In this document: positions 1-7,119 of the stretch, in pieces
Layout of the letters: each line of letters opens with the position of its first letter
Position numbering within the stretch: position 1 is the stretch's first letter
Source of the DNA: JAAEQG01 sp023133475
GTDB lineage: Bacteria > Planctomycetota > Phycisphaerae > UBA1845
Direction: 5' to 3'
Assembly: GCA_030631415.1 (NCBI GenBank)
Contig: DAOVLE010000209.1
Location: forward strand, 1 to 9,383
DNA length: 9,383 nucleotides
Notes under the pieces: model-generated
What the model saw: only the letters and a program-made list of their open reading frames with translations
Databases searched by the model: none
What the model was told of the DNA's origin: nothing
Translations under genes and position numbers: made by a program

Positions 1-90
1 GTCCGTGGGAGCACGCGACGGCCTTCGCCACGGACAAGGATCGCCGCCGACATCTCAGTCCATTCGGTCGGAGTGGAGGCGCTTATATGA
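1..90 (+). CDS. possible 3' end of an upstream gene (left-truncated)
   Basis: The frame beginning at position 1 is open for 29 codons and stops at TGA 88-90. That stop overlaps the start codon of the symporter gene in an ATGA arrangement. The same kind of stop/start overlap occurs at 2069-2072, so a coupled upstream gene is plausible. The visible peptide ends in ...ADISVHSVGVEALI, and I recognise no family in it. The other two forward frames are also open here, so openness alone proves little. It could equally be untranslated leader. Confidence 0.22.
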   Translation, partial: VRGSTRRPSPRTRIAADISVHSVGVEALI

Positions 91-1598
91 TAAGTGGTAT
101 CGACCTTTTCATAGTGATCTTCTTTATCGTAGGCATCTTCGTTGTCGGCGTTTACTTCAAGAAGTTCATCCACACGTCGGAGGACTACTTCCTGGCAGGC
201 CGAAAGCTTGGCTGGTGGGTGATCGGGATGTCGATCATCGGCACGAACATCGGCGCCTACGACTACGTCGGCGGAGCCGGGGCTGCGTATGAGGTGGGCA
301 TCGCGCAGGCCAATTTTGAATGGATCGGCGCGATACCAGCCATGGTGATTTCCGCCTTGCTCTTTGTGCCGTATTACTGGCGGGCGGAGGCCTATACGGT
401 CCCGGAGTATCTGGGCAAACGCTACAGCCAGCCCGTGCGGGTGATCGAGGCGCTGTTCTGGGGCAGTTTTCTGATCTGTGCTCTGGCGATTTTCTTCTGG
501 GCCAGCGGTGTGATGATTAACACCTACATCGGCTGGCCCATCTGGCTCGGAATCCTGCTCACCGCCATCATTGTGGGAATCTATACGGTGACCGGCGGCC
601 TCACTGCGGTGGCCATGACGGACGTGATTCAGCTAGCAATCATGCTGGTCGGCGGGCTGGCCGTGGCGGTGATCGGATTCCACGAAGTGGGTGGCTGGGG
701 CGGTCTGGTTGCCAAGATCGCGCCCGAGCACCCGGACCACTTCCGGCTGTTCCTGCCACTCAGCCACGAGACCTACCCGTGGCTGGGGATGATATTCGGG
801 TTGGGACTTGTTCTATCCCCCGCTTGGTGGTGTTGTCATCAGGCGATTATTCAAAGGACGCTGGGGGCACGTTCCGAGTGGGACGCCAAGGCGGGCATGC
901 TCAGCGCGGCCTTTCTGAAGATGCTTGTGCCGTTGCTGTACGTCCTGCCGGGCCTGTTTGTCCTGGCGCTCGCCGCCGAGCCGCTGGCCGACAAGGATCA
1001 GGCGTTGCCCTGGGCGATCAAGAACATGCTGCCTGCGGGACTAGCCGGTCTGGTGTTCGCGGCGTTTCTCGCCGCCATCTTTTCGAGCGTCGATTCCACG
1101 CTCAATTCGGCCGTGACGATTTGGACGCGGGACATCTACCAGAACCTCATCGTGAAGAAGGCGCCCGACCGGCACTATCTCAACTTCGGCAGGTGGTTGA
1201 CGATGGTCTTTGTCGTCATGGGAGCCCTGCTGGCCAAGCCGCTCACCACGAGCTTCGAAGGCATATACCTGGCCATGCAGACTTTGCTTACATTCTTCCA
1301 GGGGCCGACGCTTGCAACCGTCCTGCTGGGCATCATGTGGGTCCGGGCCACGCGTTGGGGTGGCCTGTTCGGATTGGTGGGCGGGGTGGCCTGTTCCACA
1401 ATACTGCACATGACTGGGATGAACTTCCTCTACGTGGCCTGGTGGTCGTTCGTGGCGGCGCTGTTCATCAACGCTGTGGTTAGCCTCCTCACCAAGCCCG
1501 AACCACTGGAGAAGTTGAGAGGGCTCGTGTATGGCCTGGTGATGAAGGACGAACACGTCCAAAACGGCCTTTCCCGCCGGGCTCAAGGAGGCGAATAA
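87..1598 (+). CDS. sodium/solute symporter (SSS family, SGLT-like)
   Basis: A 503-aa inner-membrane protein of the solute:sodium symporter family, which imports a sugar or other small solute with Na+. The length is typical of bacterial SSS proteins. There are many hydrophobic helices. The N-terminal pattern SEDYFLAGRKLGWW (about 31-44) and the YTVTGGLTAVAMTDVIQ segment (about 166-182) are family hallmarks. AAIFSSVDSTLNS (about 329-341) matches the helix that carries the paired Ser residues of the Na2 sodium site in vSGLT; here they are S333/S334. The start is set by GGAGG at 75-79, seven bases before ATG. The next gene begins one base after the stop, so the cluster is probably co-transcribed. 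The nearby minus-strand GH127, epimerase and sugar-kinase genes suggest a monosaccharide such as L-arabinose or galactose as substrate, but the sequence does not fix it. Confidence 0.93.
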   Translation: MISGIDLFIVIFFIVGIFVVGVYFKKFIHTSEDYFLAGRKLGWWVIGMSIIGTNIGAYDYVGGAGAAYEVGIAQANFEWIGAIPAMVISALLFVPYYWRAEAYTVPEYLGKRYSQPVRVIEALFWGSFLICALAIFFWASGVMINTYIGWPIWLGILLTAIIVGIYTVTGGLTAVAMTDVIQLAIMLVGGLAVAVIGFHEVGGWGGLVAKIAPEHPDHFRLFLPLSHETYPWLGMIFGLGLVLSPAWWCCHQAIIQRTLGARSEWDAKAGMLSAAFLKMLVPLLYVLPGLFVLALAAEPLADKDQALPWAIKNMLPAGLAGLVFAAFLAAIFSSVDSTLNSAVTIWTRDIYQNLIVKKAPDRHYLNFGRWLTMVFVVMGALLAKPLTTSFEGIYLAMQTLLTFFQGPTLATVLLGIMWVRATRWGGLFGLVGGVACSTILHMTGMNFLYVAWWSFVAALFINAVVSLLTKPEPLEKLRGLVYGLVMKDEHVQNGLSRRAQGGE

Positions 1599-1599
1599 G

Positions 1600-1803
1600 A
1601 TGGCCGAGTGGCTCGCCGATATCCCGTTGTACTGGGCCAAGATCATCGGCACGATCTTCTTCGTGTCCGTGATGATCTGGGCCTTGACCAGACCGAAGGA
1701 TTATATCTTCCAAGGGGCGCCCGACAGGAAATCCTGGCGCGACCTGAGACTCTGGGCGGTCGTCGTCCTGCTGGTCCAGATAATCATCTACATAGGATTC
1801 TGA
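1600..1803 (+). CDS. small two-helix membrane protein next to the symporter
   Basis: A 67-aa protein with two hydrophobic segments, about residues 9-29 and 50-66. They are joined by a polar loop rich in charged residues (TRPKDYIFQGAPDRKSWRDLR). It starts one base after the symporter stop, with a strong AAGGAGG at 1585-1591 eight bases upstream, which lies inside the end of the symporter gene. Translation is therefore likely to be coupled. I recognise no named family. The position and topology suggest an accessory or stabilising subunit of the symporter, which is inference only. Confidence 0.75.
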   Translation: MAEWLADIPLYWAKIIGTIFFVSVMIWALTRPKDYIFQGAPDRKSWRDLRLWAVVVLLVQIIIYIGF

Positions 1804-1844
1804 CGGTCTCCCCTGGAACTACGCGGCTGCGCGAGGAGAAGCCC

Positions 1845-2072
1845 ATGCCGGACACGAAACCATCACGAGAAAGCGGCCCGAACCCCCTGGAGGTAATTGG
1901 GCTCTTCTGGATTGCTCTGGGGGGCATCATGGTGGTCGCCGTCTACGCACCTCCGACCATGTTCGGAAAGCTGACGAATCTGGCGGCTGGTGTGATCCTC
2001 CTGGCGATAGGCCTGATTGCACTGCTCAAAGGACGGGGGAAGCGGATCTCCGGCGAGACAGAAGACGAATGA
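1845..2072 (+). CDS. small two-helix membrane protein
   Basis: A 75-aa protein: a polar N-terminus (MPDTKPSRESGPNP), two hydrophobic segments (about 17-36 and 43-62), then a basic and acidic tail (KGRGKRISGETEDE). The positive-inside pattern would put the tail in the cytoplasm. The ATG at 1845 is chosen because GAGGAG at 1833-1838 lies six bases upstream. The frame is open further left to 1608, but that stretch overlaps the previous gene and reads as shadow. Its stop overlaps the start of the next gene (ATGATG/TGA at 2069-2074), so the two are probably coupled. No family recognised. Confidence 0.72.
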   Translation: MPDTKPSRESGPNPLEVIGLFWIALGGIMVVAVYAPPTMFGKLTNLAAGVILLAIGLIALLKGRGKRISGETEDE

Positions 2073-2593
2073 TGTTTGCCAAACCCGTTGTCCGGAAGGA
2101 CGCCGCCCTGGACAGGCTTGCCAAGCGCAGGGGGCTGCTCTTTGCGATGAGCAGGCCGGAGCCCGAGAGAATCGAGCTGATCTACTTCCCGTATTACCTG
2201 TTCGAACTCTCGCTTCTGGTGAAAGGCGGCAAGCAATCGGTTTTCGTCGGCTCGGACGGCGTGCTGGGGGATCTGGTGTTCCTGGAAATGGAGACGCTCG
2301 AGTTCGTGGAACAGGCGGATGCCCCGCGCTTCGACTTCCATATCGACATGGAGAAGGCCAGGGCGAAGGTCCTGGATGAATACCAGTGGATACTGGTCAA
2401 GCATGGTTTCCATAGGAAGAACCCTCCCAGACTGGAAGCCGTCATGAACACGAAGCGCTTGTACTACCCCTATTGGGTGGCGTACTACAAGCGGCGCAAG
2501 GGCTACGACTTCAAGGCCGTGGACGCGGTATCCCGCGCGCCGGTGGGAATTCCCATGCGGCGGGCATTCCTGGCGGCCTTCGCGCAACAGTAG
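2069..2593 (+). CDS. conserved hypothetical protein with an internal repeat (174 aa)
   Basis: A soluble-looking 174-aa protein with no signal peptide, no clear membrane helix and no cysteine. It begins in a four-base overlap with the previous gene; two consecutive ATG codons (2069, 2072) are possible starts. Two segments resemble each other: residues about 38-68 (IYFPYYLFELSLLVKGG...VGSDGVLGDL) and about 131-161 (LYYPYWVAYYKRRKG...VDAVSRAPVG). Each has a tyrosine- and proline-rich strand, then a basic turn, then an Asp/Val-rich hairpin, which suggests two copies of one small beta unit. The function is unknown. Its place as last gene of the symporter cluster is the only clue. The cluster ends about 100 bp before the convergent lipoprotein gene. 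Confidence 0.72.
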   Translation: MMFAKPVVRKDAALDRLAKRRGLLFAMSRPEPERIELIYFPYYLFELSLLVKGGKQSVFVGSDGVLGDLVFLEMETLEFVEQADAPRFDFHIDMEKARAKVLDEYQWILVKHGFHRKNPPRLEAVMNTKRLYYPYWVAYYKRRKGYDFKAVDAVSRAPVGIPMRRAFLAAFAQQ

Positions 2594-2601
2594 CTCGGAC
2601 A

Positions 2602-2657
2602 GGCAAGAGAAGGTTCCTGACACGAAGCGGATGTGTGCGATTCCGCCGTGTCTTGCC
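2602..2657. terminator. hairpin between convergent genes (possible terminator)
   Basis: GACACG (2619-2624) pairs with CGTGTC (2647-2652), and GCGGA (2627-2631) with TCCGC (2642-2646), leaving an AA bulge and a 10-base loop. An alternative outer pairing is GGCAAGA (2602-2608) with TCTTGCC (2651-2657). It sits in the 101-bp gap between two genes that point at each other, where a bidirectional terminator is expected. No clear T-run follows on either strand, so intrinsic termination is uncertain. Confidence 0.35.
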
Positions 2658-2694
2658 CTCGCGGGTCTCCTTCCTCGCCCGGTTAACGTCTCCC

Positions 2695-3270
2695 TCAGTG
2701 AGAGGTGCCGCTTTGCTTGCGCTGCTCGCTGTTCCGTTTCAGGCTGGCCATACTGACCTTGATGTCCAGCACCGGCGTTCCGTTGAAGGCATCGAGGTTG
2801 CGAACCACGAGCGTCGTGCCCTTGACTTCCAGAAGTTCTACCTCTGTGACCCCGATGGGTGTCAGCCGGTCCGGCGTGCGTGAAGCGAACGGCCCGACCC
2901 GCTTGCCGTCAAAGCCGCGGGCAAAGACGCTTCGGATCGGGCGGGCCTTGTGGAAGTGCCACAGAATCAGTAGCGACGTTTCGTCTTCGAGGCCCTTCAT
3001 AAACCGGGCCATGCCTGGATACAGATGGATCTCTGAGATGTCGCTGCCCGTGATGCCGAAGTCGCCCGGGCCGCATTCCTTGTCGTTGACGACGTAGCCG
3101 ATGGGTCTGGTCACAATAGACTTCGCATCATCGGGATACAGAGCCGAGAGAGAAACCGCCTTGCCATTGATCATGATCATTTCGCGAGGTCCAGGATTTC
3201 GATTCGGGTTGTTACACCCGATAGCCGCAAAAAGCGCTGCCGCCACTGCGCATGTTAACAAGTGCTTCAT
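2695..3270 (-). CDS. predicted lipoprotein with TrmO/TsaA-like domain
   Basis: A 191-aa protein. The N-terminus is a signal peptide with lipobox AAIGC (Cys19), so export and lipid attachment are likely. The mature part resembles the TrmO/TsaA (UPF0066, YaeB) family: IGYV near residue 57, then VGPFASRTPDR (125-135), TPIGVTEVELLEV (137-149) and LDAFNGTPVLDIK (159-171), matching the family's 'G.FA.R.P.RPNPIG..V.LL' and 'LD..DGTPVLDIKPY' blocks. TrmO methylates t6A37 of tRNA using SAM. Here RPNPIG is changed to RLTPIG and KPY to KVS, and the location is outside the cytoplasm, so tRNA methylation is unlikely. A purine-rich AGAGAGGGC-like SD lies just upstream on the minus strand (about 3275-3283). 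It is the last gene after GH127, 30 bp away. The domain call is firm from motifs; the role is unknown. Confidence 0.8.
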   Translation of the reverse strand: MKHLLTCAVAAALFAAIGCNNPNRNPGPREMIMINGKAVSLSALYPDDAKSIVTRPIGYVVNDKECGPGDFGITGSDISEIHLYPGMARFMKGLEDETSLLILWHFHKARPIRSVFARGFDGKRVGPFASRTPDRLTPIGVTEVELLEVKGTTLVVRNLDAFNGTPVLDIKVSMASLKRNSEQRKQSGTSH

Positions 3271-3300
3271 TTGCTCTCTCCCGGGAAATGCCGGATAAAC

Positions 3301-5721
3301 CTATGGATTCACCCGCCACTCCAAAACGCCGCCGGAGAATCCAGGGCGCAATTGAACCTCCAGGCGCACCGCGTCCGTGTGAATGGCGTCGAACATGGTC
3401 TTGTTGAAGCGGTCCTTCTCGACGCCGTAGCCGCCGGGGTTCTTGACGGGCTTCCACACGCCGCCATCGCGATACAGCAACCGCCACGATTGCGGCATAC
3501 GACAATGACCGCGCCCGGTATCGTCGAACCAGTAAACCTCAACGGCAGTAACCTTTATGGGTTTCGGAAAGTCGTATTGCACCCACTCGCTCGCACCCTT
3601 GTGGTCCCACCAAGTCATGCGTGGAATGCCTTGATCGCCGGAGGAGGTTGGCAGCGTGCCGTCGTTCAGCGCGGACACCGTGTCGTTCCGCCAGCAATGT
3701 GATGCACTGGTCTTGAATGCGGCGGCCAGCGGCGGCAGGGGGATGTCCTCGGGGCTGCGCGGCATCCAGACCGTCATTTCGTTCGCGCCGCGATGGCACC
3801 AGGCATAGTAGGGAATGGTCGTTAGTTCGATCTCCTCGAACACCGGCCTGCCGTTTTCGTTCCCCCGCACGGCCTTGCCCTTGCCGCGAATGATGGTCAG
3901 TCCGCCGAGTAGATCGGGGCGCTGTTCCGAATACAGGACCGCGTCATCCGGTAGTGCGATGTTCAGCACCTTGCCGTCGTGGTCCGCGCCCTCGATGCAA
4001 TAGACGATCGGCCCGCGTTCCAGCGCGACGTGCCCGCGATTCTCGTGGACGTTTTCGTGGCACAAAACGCGCCGCACCGGCATCGGCAAGTTCAGCTCCA
4101 CGGTGTCGCCGGACTTCCATTTACGCCGCAGGATGGCATAGCCGTCTTTCATTTTGCTCGGAACAGCTTCGCCGTTGATGGCAAGTGTCACCGGTTTGGC
4201 CTGGGCATTCTGATAACGGTACAAATCGCTCGGCACGGGTCGCCCCCGCGCCCAGCCCGGAATGCGCAGACGCAGCTCGAACTCCGCCGGCTGGTCCGGC
4301 TCGACGATGATCTTAACGGCCCCACTCCACGGATAATCCGTCTTCTGAATCAGCCGCACGGAATTGCCGGCCAGATTCAGCTTGCCGCCGCCCGCGACGT
4401 ACAGGTTGACGTACCCGACGTCGCCCCGCTGGGCGTAAACCATGCCGGCGATGGACGGGACAAACCGAACGATGTTGACCGGACAGCAGGAACAACGGAA
4501 CCAGGCGCTACGCTCGATGTTGCCGTGGTTGAAACGATAGTGCCCGTCGCAAGCCAGCGGATTGGGATAGAAAAACGTGTCGCCCCGGAGCGAGACACCC
4601 GATAGGAAGCCGTTGTAGATCACGCGCTCCAGCACGTCGATGTACTTCGCCTCGCCGTGCAGCAGGAACATCCGGTGGTTCCACAAGGCGTTGGCGATCG
4701 CGGCGCAGGTTTCGTTGTAAGCGGCCTTGTTGGGCAGCTCGTAATTCGCGCCGAAGGCTTCGCCCGAGTGGCGCGCGCCGATCCCGCCCGTCAGGTAGAG
4801 CTTCTTCGAGACAACGTTTTCCCAGATACGGTCGATAGCGTCGACGTAGGCTTGCTTGCCGGTCATGGCCGCTACGTCGGCCATTCCGCAATAAAGGTAC
4901 CCCGCGCGCACGGCATGGCCGACGGCCTCGCGTTGGTCTGTGGCCGATATGTGGTCCTGACGGTATTCGCCATAGAGCTGGCCGCGTTTGTCCTGTCGCC
5001 CGCGCATGTCGATGAAGAACTCCGCCAGGTCAAGGTATTTCTTCTCGCCGGTGACGCGAAACAGCTTGACGAGGCCGATCTCGATTTCCTCGTGCCCCGG
5101 CACGTCCACGCGCTGACCGGGTTGAGGACCGAACACCTTCACGATCAGGTCGGCGTTCTTGATGGCCACATCCAGGAGTGCGCGCTTGCCGGTCGCTTGG
5201 TGATGAGCCACGGCGGCCTCATAGAGGTGCCCGACGTTGTATAGTTCGTGGCCGGACCCCAGGTGAGTCCAGCGTCCTTCCTTGCCGGGGTAGTCATAGT
5301 TGGGATCGTTAATCGTCCGGGCGGTGTAGAGGTATCCATCCTCTTCCTGTGCCGCGGCGATGTCATCGATCAAGGCGTCGAGATAGGTGTCCAGTTTGGG
5401 GTCAGGGTGCTGCGCCAGCGAATAAGAAGCGCCCTCGACGACTTTGAACACGTCGGAGTCATTGTAGAAAATGCCCTCGAACCCACCTTCGAGCCGCCCG
5501 GCGGCCTTGGCAAAATTGCTCAGTCGTCCCGTTTCTTCGCATTTCCGGAAGTTCGTCGGGATCGTTACCTTGCGATTCGTCTCCAGCCGCGGTCCCCATA
5601 AGCCGCCCGCAATGTCCACGTTGACGAACGGAACCGGCCGGATCGGATAGTCATTAGGCCCAGCAAACGCCACTACGGCTCGAAACAGTAAAAGCAAACA
5701 AAGACAGGATATCCAATGCAT
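3301..5721 (-). CDS. secreted GH127 beta-L-arabinofuranosidase-like enzyme with C-terminal discoidin-like domain
   Basis: An 806-aa member of glycoside hydrolase family 127 (formerly DUF1680), which releases L-arabinofuranose from plant glycans or glycoproteins. A signal peptide (MHWISCLCLLLLFRAVVAFA, cut near 20/21) sends it out of the cytoplasm. The helical barrel domain covers about 30-430. Residues aligned by motif with HypBA1 are all present: E321 (GEAFGANYE), E337 and C339 (NETCA), C412 and C413 (CSCCPVN), that is, the catalytic Cys, the acid/base Glu and the zinc ligands. A beta-rich part follows (about 430-665), then a discoidin/F5-8C-like module (about 672-806) that may bind carbohydrate. 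The start at 5721 is chosen because GAGGAG lies seven bases upstream. An ATG five codons earlier (5736) overlaps the GalM stop as ATGA but has no SD. The frame is open to 6015, but that overlaps galM and is shadow. Confidence 0.93.
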   Translation of the reverse strand: MHWISCLCLLLLFRAVVAFAGPNDYPIRPVPFVNVDIAGGLWGPRLETNRKVTIPTNFRKCEETGRLSNFAKAAGRLEGGFEGIFYNDSDVFKVVEGASYSLAQHPDPKLDTYLDALIDDIAAAQEEDGYLYTARTINDPNYDYPGKEGRWTHLGSGHELYNVGHLYEAAVAHHQATGKRALLDVAIKNADLIVKVFGPQPGQRVDVPGHEEIEIGLVKLFRVTGEKKYLDLAEFFIDMRGRQDKRGQLYGEYRQDHISATDQREAVGHAVRAGYLYCGMADVAAMTGKQAYVDAIDRIWENVVSKKLYLTGGIGARHSGEAFGANYELPNKAAYNETCAAIANALWNHRMFLLHGEAKYIDVLERVIYNGFLSGVSLRGDTFFYPNPLACDGHYRFNHGNIERSAWFRCSCCPVNIVRFVPSIAGMVYAQRGDVGYVNLYVAGGGKLNLAGNSVRLIQKTDYPWSGAVKIIVEPDQPAEFELRLRIPGWARGRPVPSDLYRYQNAQAKPVTLAINGEAVPSKMKDGYAILRRKWKSGDTVELNLPMPVRRVLCHENVHENRGHVALERGPIVYCIEGADHDGKVLNIALPDDAVLYSEQRPDLLGGLTIIRGKGKAVRGNENGRPVFEEIELTTIPYYAWCHRGANEMTVWMPRSPEDIPLPPLAAAFKTSASHCWRNDTVSALNDGTLPTSSGDQGIPRMTWWDHKGASEWVQYDFPKPIKVTAVEVYWFDDTGRGHCRMPQSWRLLYRDGGVWKPVKNPGGYGVEKDRFNKTMFDAIHTDAVRLEVQLRPGFSGGVLEWRVNP

Positions 5722-5732
5722 TGCCCGACTCC

Positions 5733-6896
5733 TCATTTGATGGAAAACCGATAGACGGTGGTGTGATGGTACTGTTCGCCCGGCCGCAGGGTGCATGAAG
5801 GAAACTCCGGCCTGTTGGGCGAATCCGGAAAGTGCTGCGTTTCGAGGCAAAAGCCATAGCGATGCTCGTACGGCTTGCCGCCCTTGCCGATGTTGCTGCC
5901 GTCCAGGAAGTTGCCGCAGTAGAATTGCACGCCTGGCTCCGTCGTCAACACTTCCATAAGCCGGCCGCTCTTCGGCTCGTATACCGTTGCGGCCAGACGC
6001 AGTTTCCCATCCCATCGGCTGAGGACGAAGTTGTGATCGTACCCCCGGCCATACTTGAGTTGCAGGTCGTCGTCGCCGACCCGTGCGCCGATGGCCGTTG
6101 GCCGGGCAAAATCAAACGGCGTTCCTGCCACCGGACGCAACTCGCCGGTGGGGATCAGCCCTTCGTCCACCGGCGTGAAGCGATCCGCCGCCAGCATCAG
6201 CTCGTGCCCGAGGATGTCGCCGTTGCCGGCGCCGGCCAGGTTGAAGTAGCTGTGGTGTGTCGGGTTCACCGGGGTGGCTTTGTCCGTCGTGGCTGAGTAT
6301 TCGATCCGTAATTCATTCGCGTCGGTGAGCCAGTAATGCACTGTGACGTCCAGGTTCCCGGGGTAACCCTCCTCGCCGTCCGGGCTGAGATAGTGGAGCC
6401 TCACGCCGACGGCGCCATCGCGGATGAGCGCCTCGGATTCCCAGATGACCTTGTCGAAGCCCTTCAGGCCGCCGTGCAAGTGGTTGGGGCCGTTGTTGAC
6501 GGCCAGCGTGTATTCCTGTCCATCGAGCGAGAACTTCCCTCGAGCGATGCGATTGCCGAAGCGACCGACCACACTGCCGAAATAAGGCGAGTCCTTGACG
6601 TACTCCGCCAACGTGCCATACCCCAGCACTACGTCTTCGTACTTGCCGTTTCGGTCCGGCGCGGTGAGCGAGACGACGATCCCGCCATAATCCGTGATGC
6701 GCGCGGACATACCATTGGCGTTGGCTAGCGCGTACACACATACTGTCCGGTTGTCTTGCGTTTTGCCCCAGGCACGCTTCTCGATCGAGCCTAGCCTTTC
6801 GCCGTCTCCCGCTGCCGTAGCAAGCGCGGGTGCGGCGACCGCAGCCCAACCGAACGCGATGGTCGAAATTGCAGTATAGAACTTCTTGCGATGCAT
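5733..6896 (-). CDS. galM: secreted aldose 1-epimerase (mutarotase)
   Basis: A 387-aa galactose-mutarotase family protein that interconverts alpha and beta anomers of aldoses. The sequence starts MHRKKFYTAISTIAFGWAAVAAPALA, a signal peptide cut near residue 26, so this copy should act in the periplasm. Family motifs: RFGNRIARG (112-120), NHLHGG with H141, NPTHHSYFNLAG with H215, GYDHNF with D287 and CLETQHFPDSPN with the catalytic-base Glu E352. These correspond to His96, His170, Asp243 and Glu304 of Lactococcus GalM. The start at 6896 is preferred because GGAG lies six bases upstream; an ATG four codons earlier (6908) has only a weak AGGG. GH127 begins 12 bp after this stop, and its SD overlaps the stop region, so the pair is probably co-translated. 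The likely job is to interconvert the sugar that GH127 frees. The family is certain; the substrate is inferred. Confidence 0.93.
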   Translation of the reverse strand: MHRKKFYTAISTIAFGWAAVAAPALATAAGDGERLGSIEKRAWGKTQDNRTVCVYALANANGMSARITDYGGIVVSLTAPDRNGKYEDVVLGYGTLAEYVKDSPYFGSVVGRFGNRIARGKFSLDGQEYTLAVNNGPNHLHGGLKGFDKVIWESEALIRDGAVGVRLHYLSPDGEEGYPGNLDVTVHYWLTDANELRIEYSATTDKATPVNPTHHSYFNLAGAGNGDILGHELMLAADRFTPVDEGLIPTGELRPVAGTPFDFARPTAIGARVGDDDLQLKYGRGYDHNFVLSRWDGKLRLAATVYEPKSGRLMEVLTTEPGVQFYCGNFLDGSNIGKGGKPYEHRYGFCLETQHFPDSPNRPEFPSCTLRPGEQYHHTTVYRFSIK

Positions 6897-6916
6897 CTGC
6901 TTCTCCATATTGCCCT

Positions 6917-6945
6917 ATTGTGAACTGCTGGCGTATTGTACGCAA
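6917..6945 (-). promoter_or_regulatory. candidate sigma-70-type promoter for galM-GH127
   Basis: On the minus strand, TTGCGT (6940-6945) and CACAAT (6917-6922) are separated by 17 bp. Transcription would begin near 6910, just ahead of the SD used for the 6896 start and too close for the 6908 start. The same -35-like hexamer with the same spacing occurs ahead of galK. A competing -10, TACAAT (6935-6940), has no good -35. The -10 box matches consensus at only four of six bases. Confidence 0.28.
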
Positions 6946-7008
6946 CCGAGTTGGCGAGTTCTCGGATGTGACCATTTTTTGTGGCATAAGGCTGACAGGT
7001 GCCATGAC

Positions 7009-7090
7009 GGGTGGCCCACCGCTTTAGCGGTGGGGGACGCGAATACTCCACGCGAGTCGTGTCCCCCACGGCTAAAGTCATGGGCCACCC
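7009..7090. repeat. BIME/REP-like double palindromic repeat
   Basis: The outer arms GGGTGGCCCA (7009-7018) and TGGGCCACCC (7081-7090) are perfect reverse complements. Inside, 7022-7042 and the reverse complement of 7057-7077 agree at 19 of 21 bases, sharing CTTTAGC and GTGGGGGAC. The left half alone also folds: CCCACCGCT (7015-7023) pairs with AGCGGTGGG (7026-7034). The centre (7043-7056) is unpaired. Two inverted REP-like units facing each other resemble the BIMEs mobilised by REP-associated tyrosine transposases (RAYT); no such gene is in the window. A related TGTGGCA...TGCCA stretch lies just left (6980-7004). Confidence 0.75.
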
Positions 7091-7103
7091 CAACCTGAGG
7101 ACC

Positions 7104-7119
7104 CGTGTTCATGAACACG
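7104..7119. promoter_or_regulatory. perfect 16-bp palindrome, possible operator
   Basis: CGTGTTCATGAACACG is identical to its reverse complement. A palindrome of this length is the right size for a dimeric repressor of the LacI or GntR type. It lies about 210 bp upstream of the galM start and 250 bp past the galK stop. No regulator gene is in the window, and the site may instead belong to the neighbouring repeat element. Confidence 0.35.

Noticed and set aside
5..292. 95-aa plus-strand open frame at the left edge
   Set aside because: It overlaps the symporter start in another frame and is Arg/His-rich with no motif.
1041..1652. 203-aa minus-strand open frame under the symporter
   Set aside because: It is opposite a clear SSS gene and reads as low-complexity His/Arg/Gln-rich shadow.
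1943..2623. 226-aa minus-strand open frame
   Set aside because: It is antisense to the 75-aa and 174-aa genes, which have SDs, an ATGA overlap and sensible topology.
5722..6015. N-terminal extension of GH127 giving 904 aa
   Set aside because: It lies antisense-free but fully inside the galM C-terminal coding region in another frame, has no family similarity, and the signal peptide with a good SD begins at 5721.
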